Of a stretch of DNA of 64,000 nucleotides, positions 56,153 through 64,000 are shown piece after piece. This stretch comes from Lumbricus rubellus. Its lineage: Eukaryota > Annelida > Clitellata > Crassiclitellata > Lumbricidae. The notes beneath the pieces are model-generated. The model searched no databases. It was not told the DNA's origin and worked only from the letters and a program-made list of their open reading frames with translations. The position numbers and the translations under genes were made by a program. The DNA lies in assembly GCA_945859605.1 (NCBI GenBank), contig OX243825.1, forward strand, positions 19,298,191 to 19,362,190, written 5' to 3'. Positions within the stretch are counted from its first letter, which is position 1; the number at the start of each line of letters is the position of its first letter.

Positions 56153-57091
56153 CTAATCGAATCAAATCAAGTTATTGTTCCGAACAATGTATAGCACATA
56201 ATGTATGATCCCTGCAGTAACAAGTAGATCTATGGTTTCATAGGCCTACACGGGCCACTCCTTATGCAGTAGAAAAACTTTTGGAAGTTAAGATATGAAA
56301 GTCTAAAAAGATTCATCAAATACGATTATACAAAGCCGTCCAGAGCTGACAATGACAAATACACCAATGGGGGGTTACTAACAACTAAATTTAATAATAG
56401 CGAGCATCCCCTTCACCCACAGGCTGTAGTCAGGCTTAAAAACTGGTTAGCATAATCAATAAATTTAGCCTATATTGATAACTGTTGTGTTTGTGTGAAC
56501 AAACTGCCCAAATAATTATTTTAAAAAATCACTACAGGAACAAAATGCCAATCAGGCGCCAATGAAAAATGACAGTGGCATAAATTAACTATCTAAAATT
56601 GCTCAAAACTTATAATTTAAGCTGTGGCTGGACTTGGAGCACCTCTGAGTAGGTTTCTTGAATAAGCGCTATATAAATTCACGAAATGAATGAATGAATG
56701 AACTAGATCTATACGTACAGCGACGTATTAAACATGTAGCTTACCCTGCTACGGATGGAAACAGTTGGAGATCCGGCTGCATCGTATAGAGCTGATCGGA
56801 CAGAACGGAAGTGGTTGCGGCAAAGTCGACCCTTGATCCGCCGAGTTCATCTCCCAGTTGTCCAGTGATGGCCTTGACTCCGAATCCACTTCCTCTGGAG
56901 TCGTACTTCATCCGAACGTCAACGAAGCGTAACCTCTGGGCACGGTAGACGGCCATCCAGGTGTTGTAGACCTCCGTGGGGAAGTCGGCTCCAGCGCCCC
57001 TCAGATCAGTCTCACCCCCAATTGTTCCGACACCACAGACCAAGGTCAATCCGGCAAGAAGCAAGGTAGATCTGGCGAGTACAGTAGCCAT
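53536..57091 (-). CDS. Receptor with PstS-like domain, kinase-homology and degenerate guanylate-cyclase domains
   Basis: Exons 57091-56745 and 56152-53536 (donor GTAAGC, acceptor ATTAG) join within a Gly codon to give about 987 aa. Residues 1-25 are a signal peptide. Residues 30-350 resemble the bacterial phosphate-binding protein PstS: GAGADFP (32-38), SRGSGFGVKAI (65-75), VDFAATTSVLSD (88-99), VAGALVIGYNLPGIKKLILT across the splice, and RLDVAGTTEIFTNAL (172-186). A membrane helix lies at about 387-406. Residues 483-738 are a receptor-cyclase kinase-homology domain (GMAFLHSHRIVHGTLTLTSC then LVDSRWTVKVTDW; no HRD or DFG). Residues 748-791 form the dimerisation coil (LLDIMMEELEAHAARVSTQL). 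Residues 807-987 are a cyclase-like domain (LTAAIHCGAVSI, VPRCLFFGEAVETVRQMASD) with eroded catalytic sites. It is likely a cell-surface sensor; ligand and output are unknown. Both exons are GC-rich with animal-type splice sites, so it is not contamination. Confidence 0.88.
56625..56702 (+). mobile_element. LINE 3'-tail fragment in receptor intron
   Basis: GGAGCACCTCTGAGTAGG, CTTGAATAAGCGCTATATAA and (ATGA)n, antisense to the receptor gene, about 40 bp from the exon 1 donor. Confidence 0.75.
56745..57091 (-). CDS. First exon of the PstS-like receptor
   Basis: 115 codons plus two bases: the signal peptide (MATVLARSTLLLAGLTLVCG) and the N-terminal lobe of the PstS-like domain. The ATG context is AAGATGG. 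The donor GGTAAGC follows the Val-Ala-Gly that in PstS precedes the first crossover strand. Confidence 0.88.
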
Positions 57092-57164
57092 CTTATTGTG
57101 CCCAGTGCTGAAAGTGGTTGGACGAATAGTCGGGTCTGTTAAAAGGTCAGAGGCAGGACTGTGA

Positions 57165-58080
57165 CTGTACTGGCAAAATTAAGGGTGTGCACTGTACTCA
57201 CTACAGTTGTCTATAGGCCTGCCTGCAGGTCATTTTTATCGTGTAGGCTACTACACACAAATATTTGTGAGGCGAGTAGGCTACACACTACATGTACTCG
57301 CGTATACCCTCAATTTCAGCCCTGGTCAGAGAGCGTTAGATATGATATCAGTGTTTAATCTAAAGCCCCAAATGAATGCATGCCACTTCGCAGACGCGTA
57401 TACAAAACCGGCTCACTTTCAGTCTTGATTAGACTCTATACAGTTTGGCTTATCGTCGTGGTCGCTCCTCTTCTTAACTAATTATATCTAAGACGTATTC
57501 AGACTTCTTCCTCTTATATATAGACAACGAGTTCACGCTGGCATATAGGGCGTAGCCTATAATACGATAACGCAGAAGTCTAGTGATGGCGTGATGTTCA
57601 CCAACGCACGAAACTGTCTTCAACGTCCAACTCCTTTCTTTTCTGAAACAATCGCTCCCAACCGACGACACTCCTTTATAAACACTGCATTTCACTGTAC
57701 GCGCCGGTTTTTATTTGTTTTCCGGTCACGATGATGACTCTGCTAGTGACGCGGGCGTCTCCGATGTATACAGCAGACGGCTAAACGACTGTCGCACAAG
57801 GGTTTCAATGCCACACTAGATGCATGGATGTCTATCCACCGATCCGCGATTGTTCAACCTTTCAGAAGCAACTTAGAACCACGCCCATTCGCGTTCTCGA
57901 CGATGTGTGCGTAATAAAAACAGGTTTTCAGGTTAATTAGCTGAAGTCGAAGAAATGCCGGAAGCCATGAATAAATCTCGATATCCCTGTTTCTATCTTT
58001 AACTCTATCTCTGTTTTTGTCTTCCTCTGTCTCTGTCTACCTATAGTATACACTCTGTCTCTGCCTCTGTCTGTCTCTCT
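57165..58080. other. Non-coding stretch upstream of the receptor
   Basis: This should contain the receptor promoter, but I see no distinct core element. Short open frames only. Confidence 0.45.
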
Positions 58081-58169
58081 ATTCACCCACTCCTCCTCTC
58101 CCTCCCTGTCTCTATTTTCTGTTTCTCTGTGTCTGTCTCTCCGTCTGCCTGCCTGTTTTGTGGTCTGTC

Positions 58170-58410
58170 TCCCTCGCTCTTCCCTCCTCCCTCTTCCCTC
58201 TTCCCTCTTCCCTCCTCCCTCTCCCTCTCCCTCTCCCTCTCCCTCTCCCTCTCCCTCTCCCTCTCCCTCTCCCTCTCCCTCTCCCTCTCCCTCCCCCTCT
58301 CCCTCTTTCCCTCTCTCCCTCTCCCTCTCCCTCCCTCTCTCCCTCTCTCCCTCTCCCTCTCCCTCTCCCTCCCTCTCTCCCTCTCTCCCTCTCCCTCTCT
58401 CTCTCTATCA
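58170..58410. repeat. (CCCTCT)n microsatellite
   Basis: A pyrimidine-only tract of CCCTCT and CCCT units about 240 bp long, preceded by CT-rich sequence. Open frames of Ser/Pro/Leu (plus) and Arg/Glu/Gly (minus) are artefacts. Confidence 0.97.
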
Positions 58411-58435
58411 CTGTCTCTGTAGTATGAATCTGGCC

Positions 58436-58453
58436 ATGTGTCTGTCTGTCTGC

Positions 58454-58487
<34 letters not shown>

Positions 58488-58492
58488 CTCAT
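58436..58492. repeat. (TGTC)n microsatellite
   Basis: About thirteen TGTC/TGCC units. Confidence 0.95.
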
Positions 58493-59611
58493 TTACTGAG
58501 TCTAGACATAAACTGGGACTTATGTCCAACAACCGTACCGGTTTCAAATGAGTTACATTCATGTTTGGACGTGATCTTCTGCGTAAACTCGGTCTGTCAA
58601 TATTATCCATACAGCCTACTGCCTGTCATCAGCACATGAAGTCTCAGCTTCCTGCTGTCAAACTGCCAAATGGACATGCATATCAAGTGAAGGACAAACG
58701 CAATGATTAAAGAGTATGTTGCTCCTTTGCCTATACATAAACGAGGAAACAGGATCGATACAGAAACGTGGGAGTAAGCAAACAAAAGAAGAAATGAGCA
58801 CTCTCTCTAGAAAAAGCGAGAATAAGAAAGGATATCGAACGGTGGATATTTTGTGGTCTACAGTCTATACTTATAGTGGGTGCGATGTTTGACTTCTATC
58901 CGTGGCTTTCAGAAACCGTGTCAAATCGAAGACTCACTGATACTGACTGATTCCTGTCGTTTTTTCAGTCATCATTAATGGCCCCGTTATGCATGGGCTA
59001 CATCCACTCCCATCAAACCTGTCACATCTGGGTGTGCTATGTCCTTGAGCCCACATTCGACTCGTAGAGCATTTGCTGTAAGGATGATTAAATGGATGGT
59101 TTAAGATTCAATATTGGGGGAATAAGGGATATATTGTAAGGTAAAATAAAGCAGTTAGTTGCTGCAGATTCCACATAGGCCTACAGGCCTCGGCCTGTTG
59201 CCACTATATCTTATCTGTTAGTAGCTTTCCTAAGTATTTTGAGCATAGGATATTTACATTTAAAAGACAATCATTGACCATGGCTAATCGTAATCGTGAT
59301 CTCCCATATTTTTAGAGCGCCACTTGAAAGTTATAAGCGTATAGGACTTCAGCTTATTCGCGCTCACAGCTACCATGCAGTCAGTGAGGGTCCTGAGGGA
59401 TGTCCAAAGGGTTGTAATTTAAATAAAATCAACATGGGCGGAGTTTGACTTCCGTTCTTGGGGGGCTAACCCCGAGTCTGGGCTTTATTGGGAGGGCTAA
59501 CCCTGAAAAAGGTTACCATTTTCATGGTAACAAAGCTGAATCTGGGCCTTCTTGGAGGGGCTTAGCCCCCCCTCTAGCCCCTGATAAACTCCTCCCATGA
59601 AAATCAAGGTA
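58493..59611. other. Non-coding stretch, nothing recognised
   Basis: Short open frames only. GGGCTAACCC(C/T)GA-type repeats lie at about 59460-59580, just before the TIR element. Confidence 0.45.
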
Positions 59612-59615
59612 TTAA

Positions 59616-60594
59616 CCCTCGGGCTACCAAGCTTTTTTTGTAACACTGACTACCAAGGTGGGGGGTGGTTACCACCCCCTGGATTTTGGGTTTGGTTTGA
59701 GGTATCATAACTTGTAATACACCAATGGATTCAGCATTCATTTCTGCACAAAATGGTATATTTAGGTTTAAAATATATGAAAGCACCCCGAAGTTATGAA
59801 TTTTTTACCGTAGGCACCCGTCGATTCCACAAAATGTATACTTTCGCATAAGCAAAATATTAGATTCTGTGTTTTTAACATAATTTATTTATTTAAAAAT
59901 AGTTTACATATAATGAAGTCCAATATCCAACTATAAAAACTAGTAATAAGATAGTTTTAATTGCAAAAAAGAAAAAAAACATGTATTAGGCCTAGCTGCT
60001 GAGAAACGTTTACGCAGACTTATCGGTTTGCGTTGTAAAAGAACCCAACATTTTCACACATTTAAATTTATTTTGAGCACTTCCGGTCATCAAATATCAA
60101 ATTAATTAGTATAAAAAATAGCCCTAAATGCCCTCTATAGAATGGCATAATTTATTTCTCTTGAAAAATTAATTATGAATAATTTTTAATAGGAAAAACA
60201 TAAAAATTTTATGAAAATAAAACACCTTTTTATATATTTTAAATTATTTTGAGCACTTCCGGTTGTCAAAAGACAACTCCGTGACCACCAAAATGTAGCC
60301 CCACATTCCCTCTACAGAATGGTGTAATTTGTGTCTCTTCATGTCAAAGGACGGATAAGATATAGCCGATAATCTAAGGGGGGTGGTATCCACCCTCCCC
60401 CCCTGGTGCCTCGGGTATATCGGGTATAACTTTTGAATGGTATGGTATATCATCACACATTTTAGCTCAAAATGTGCGCAAATGAATCCTTTACAGCTAC
60501 CTAAAACGTCAAAATTTTATTCCAAACGCAAAAAGTTTTATTTGGGAAAAACCTAGGGGGGGGGGTGGTTACAACCCCCCTGGTAGCCCGAGGG
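59616..60594. mobile_element. TTAA-flanked TIR element (979 bp)
   Basis: CCCTCGGGCTACCA at the left and TGGTAGCCCGAGGG at the right, a perfect 14-bp inverted repeat, between TTAA at 59612-59615 and 60595-60598. The inner flanks repeat GGGGGTGGTTACAACCCCCC-like runs at both ends. Internal direct repeats include TTTTGAGCACTTCCGGT at about 60073 and 60248. No transposase, so it is non-autonomous. Confidence 0.88.
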
Positions 60595-60598
60595 TTAA

Positions 60599-61690
60599 AG
60601 TATAAGGCTACGCCTATTCGTTTTCAGCCTTTTCATGGGACGCTCATGACGGAACTAAGCAACAAACAGAGTTGAGACTCAAGAGTGCGAAATGACCATC
60701 ATGAAGTATGTGCCTAGTTGACGAGCTGCTATGGAAACTTTAAAAAAAATAGACTACAGTTGAAAATAGATCTGAGTAGGCTAGGCTATAGCTAAGAGCA
60801 GGAGCTTCATCAGTAGTCGTTGATGAAACCACGAAGCGACTCGTAACATAATAGCCAATCCAGTCAGTATACAAACGCCACACAATCAATGAATCCTTTC
60901 TAATACGCGGTTAATAAACAGGGTTAATTAGCATCGCATCATCTGCAGACTGCGGTCATCGTCTTCGGTAAAAACTGAAAGGTCTGTAGCGGTGCAAATG
61001 GAAGTGTAGACTAACGAGAGAAGACAGACACAAACGTGCAAACAAACGGACATAGCCTACAAAGACTGATCATATTCCCTCAAGCTATTGCGTATTAAAG
61101 TCATTTGTGTTCACTTGTTGTTATGGCCTCGCGTGCTTTGATATTCCATTAGATGAAATTGCGGTTGAATAATCTCCCATACATGTACGGCATAGGCTAC
61201 ATGCGTGCCATTTATACATGTACATTTCGCATGTTTAAAAAATACCTGGATAATTGAAAAAGGTAAAAGGAAACATTTGGAATTGCAACTGAACACGCGC
61301 ACCTGGCACGCGATAGGCGTCTATACGAATGGCTGCAGTCGCTAATTGAGTTGAGCCTGCATATTACGTTGTTCGTGAAAGACGAAGGGAATAATATTAT
61401 GGCCGATATGGTTCTTGTCACAATACTGATTCCCCAGCTAATGATGCCGACTAACTGCTAATTGAAACGCACAGACAGACACGCAGACGGACGGAGACAG
61501 AAAGACTGACAGAGACTTCTTTCTGTTGTGTTGCAATAATAATATTATTTAAATTTGCAAAGAGCCAGACGGTCCAGAGAGTGGAGAGAACGAAGCGAAG
61601 AGCAGAGATGGACGCATAATCAGTTAAATCAGATCACAAAGGTATAGGCTCTTGTGAGCCAGTCCCTGTTTCTACAAACCATAAGCTACA
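60599..61690. other. Non-coding stretch, nothing recognised
   Basis: Short open frames only; no repeat or RNA gene identified. Confidence 0.45.
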
Positions 61691-61691
61691 C

Positions 61692-61882
61692 AGGGCTTAA
61701 TAAAGTGTGGCAGGACGGTCATGGACGGCGTCCTGGCAGTTATTTTCAAATCTCTATGCCGTCCTGCCACTTATTTGGCCAGTAGGCCTACACCTTAAAA
61801 TGTAAGGGGCGTCCTGGCACTTCTTTTGGAAAGGTAAGGAGAGTCCAGGCACTTCTTTTTTTAACACTTTTAGCACTTAAGC
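61692..61882. mobile_element. TIR-like repeat family K, copy 4
   Basis: GGGCTTAATAAAGTGTGGCA at the left and AACACTTTTAGCACTTAAGC at the right, with CCTGCCACTTATTTGGCCAG and GGGGCGTCCTGGCACTTCTT inside. Confidence 0.7.
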
Positions 61883-63055
61883 TACACAGAATGTGCTCTC
61901 AGCGTGATAGCACCGACAGAGCTTTAAAAAGTCCTCGAAGAGTAGACCTAAGCAGATGAGGGAAAGATCCTGGTCAAAAATTTCTGACGACCTTTTTCAG
62001 TCATTCGCTCAAAAATTTTGAAAATCGAACCATTTTCCCTACTTTTAAATCTGATTACCTTTTTTAGTCATCACCCTCACTCAGCTTACCCAAAACATAC
62101 ACAATTCCAGTAGTAAATTTTATGCTTTTATATACGATGATGATTTGTTTATAACCTACTTTTCCTGGGGGGAGATAATGTTCCATGTTGCGTTTTTCTC
62201 AGGGAAAATGCTTATATCCATATATGCATATATGCAAATATGCACATATCCATGTCAACAACAGCTCAAAACTCTCCCAGGTGTCTAGACTAAATACTGT
62301 CGGTCAAAATCATAGAGCGTATTATAAAAAGAGGATGGGTCACTCCAAGAGGGAGGTCCACAAAAACAAAGGCGCATTGTTGGGTCATACAAAGGCCTAC
62401 AGCGGCTCTTTTCACCAGTGCAATGGGATCCAGATGAACAGTAGAGTGGATGGAACGTTGAGAAACAGATCAAGGTGGGCGCACATCAGATCACAAAGAT
62501 TTTTGGGAGCATCTGACACGAGACGTAATATAAGCTTATAACTGAAAGTCAATACAGAGAGTTCAGTTCATCAGCCATATAGACCTACAAGTTGAACTGT
62601 AGCAATGCTACTAATAAACTCCGCCACTGGTTGCACTTTGCCAATGCCAGTCCCAAACGTGGGTAAAGGAGGAGGGCGACACTGTAATCATCTTTGAAAT
62701 GGTAACGTCGTTAAATAACAACAAGCATCTTACTAATGTAAGACGAGAAGTGAAGAGAGTAGGGCGTCGAGCTCAGGTGCGTCTGAGTATAGAGCCAGTA
62801 CACGGTACTCTGGTATATTATAGCCTGGCTCTATTCAGACAATTGCATCATATAAATTATTACACTGCATTCAATTGTGCCGTATTACGCGGCATTGCAT
62901 TATCATTGTACTGATATATTGTATTAGGCTATCATATTTTTTGTTTTGTTTTCTAGGTCATTCACTCTAGATTAATAGATTATTATGTCTGCATTGCAGT
63001 TAACAGCATTAGGCTTAATGGCCGAGATAATGGCAGATACACTGATTAATCACAC
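61883..63055. other. Non-coding stretch, nothing recognised
   Basis: It includes a 118-codon open frame (62185-62541) without a recognisable domain or convincing codon bias; I do not call it a gene. Confidence 0.45.
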
Positions 63056-63075
63056 ACTCACACAGCCATGCACAC

Positions 63076-63114
<39 letters not shown>

Positions 63115-63150
63115 CTCTCTCTGACACACACACAAACGCACAAACACAGA
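63056..63150. repeat. (CA)n(CT)n compound microsatellite
   Basis: CACACA tract of about 45 bp, then CTCTCTCTCT and a further impure CA stretch. Confidence 0.95.
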
Positions 63151-64000
63151 CGTCTGATTTTCGGTGAAGGCTGCGTGACGCGGCTGTTACGTCATCTGTC
63201 GCCGGGTGCAGCTCGTACTTGCAAGACTCAAGGCCACATTGAGAATCCATCCATGTCGGCCTATCACGAGAAATCCATTACTTATCACAACTTATCACAA
63301 CTTCTTATCATGGACGCCAGCAGAAATTCTTACAGGAGGGATGAAACACACACAAATAGGCTAATATTTAGCTAATGCATGATGAGCAAAGTGAAACTGT
63401 GAATAATTATAGACTAGCTTACATACGTGTAGGCTAATTATGGAAACCTCTATGAAAAATAACCGTGTTCTTAATTTCCTGCTTTGCATAATTCTGTTGA
63501 AGCTGTCCATAATAATTTAACCGTGACCATTGTGCTTTCTTCTTCTCAAAAATGCGGACACCCATGGGCCTCTACCTACTGGTCTAAATATTTGCAAACT
63601 AGCATGATGTAATTATTAACATGCTTTCGCCATTTAAGGTCATCAGTAAGTACCATAATCAAATTAATTTAATTTCCTGCTTCCGCGTTACACTGAAGTT
63701 CCATTTATAGCATAGGCCTAATCTTAACATCAATATGTACTGAATGACCTCCCAACTAAAGTGACTGCCAACATACGTGCATTATGCAACAAAGGAAGTG
63801 GTTCGTGACAAAGTGTACCTTCAGCGTTCAGCAGAAAATTCCTGTTAAATTTTAAGAAAAAATTTGGAATTGATGGGCACAGGCCTACGTGCTGTCACTT
63901 GCATTGGGCCAAGCCTAGCCTGAATTATGCCTTGCAGATTAGTTTAAAAAACACTTTTAGATCTTGCAGCATTATTTTAGGCGTATTATAGACCGCATAA
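63151..64000. other. Non-coding stretch to the window end
   Basis: Nothing recognised. A tandem CTTATCACAA doublet lies at about 63281-63302. Confidence 0.45.

Noticed and set aside
53536..57091. Bacterial contamination as the source of the PstS-like sequence
   Set aside because: The domain is split by an intron with GT/AG sites, fused to an animal receptor-cyclase body, and the intron contains a local LINE tail.
58083..58639. Arg/Glu-rich and Ser/Pro/Leu-rich open frames
   Set aside because: Translation of (CCCTCT)n and (TGTC)n simple repeats.
62185..62541. 118-codon open frame as a gene
   Set aside because: No recognisable domain, weak start context and no supporting splice or homology signal.

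Overview
This 64 kb window is animal nuclear DNA, probably from a marine invertebrate. It is AT-rich and intron-rich, with long non-coding stretches crowded with non-LTR retrotransposon debris, tRNA-derived SINEs, small terminal-inverted-repeat (TIR) elements and minisatellites. The conserved genes (a BTBD7 orthologue, COX8, a class A GPCR and a receptor with guanylate-cyclase architecture) are animal-type. The phylum cannot be fixed from sequence alone.

Layout. 1-7.6 kb: a 1.1 kb GC-rich minisatellite, a 52-bp tandem repeat, a nearly full-length non-LTR element broken by two frameshifts (about 2.7-6.8 kb) and a decayed fragment of another. 7.6-15.5 kb: no gene recognised; four TIR elements with visible target-site duplications and a LINE 3' end. 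15.55-26.16 kb, minus strand: seven coding exons of a BTBD7 orthologue (about 860 aa), whose splice junctions I could join in phase. A good acceptor just before its ATG and a strong donor at 42.06 kb suggest a non-coding first exon about 16 kb upstream; the intervening DNA is almost entirely repeats. 45.06-46.14 kb, minus strand: a two-exon COX8 gene. 47.9-48.96 kb, plus strand: a single-exon class A GPCR, followed at once by a 5'-truncated retrotransposon. 53.5-57.1 kb, minus strand: the most interesting locus, a two-exon gene for a predicted receptor with a signal peptide, a bacterial PstS-like phosphate-binding domain, one membrane helix, a kinase-homology domain and a degenerate guanylate-cyclase domain. 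57.1-64 kb: simple repeats, a 979-bp TTAA-flanked TIR element and no recognised gene.

The four genes do not form an obvious pathway. What unites the window is repeat structure. There are four copies of a PIF/Harbinger-like MITE (3-bp TWA duplications), two carrying later insertions and one of these a three-level nest. There are four hAT-like elements with 8-bp duplications, six piggyBac-like TTAA elements, and SINEs whose 3' tails match the 3' end of a LINE family dispersed through the same window. The palindromic octamer TAGGCCTA is conspicuously frequent to the right of about 42 kb.
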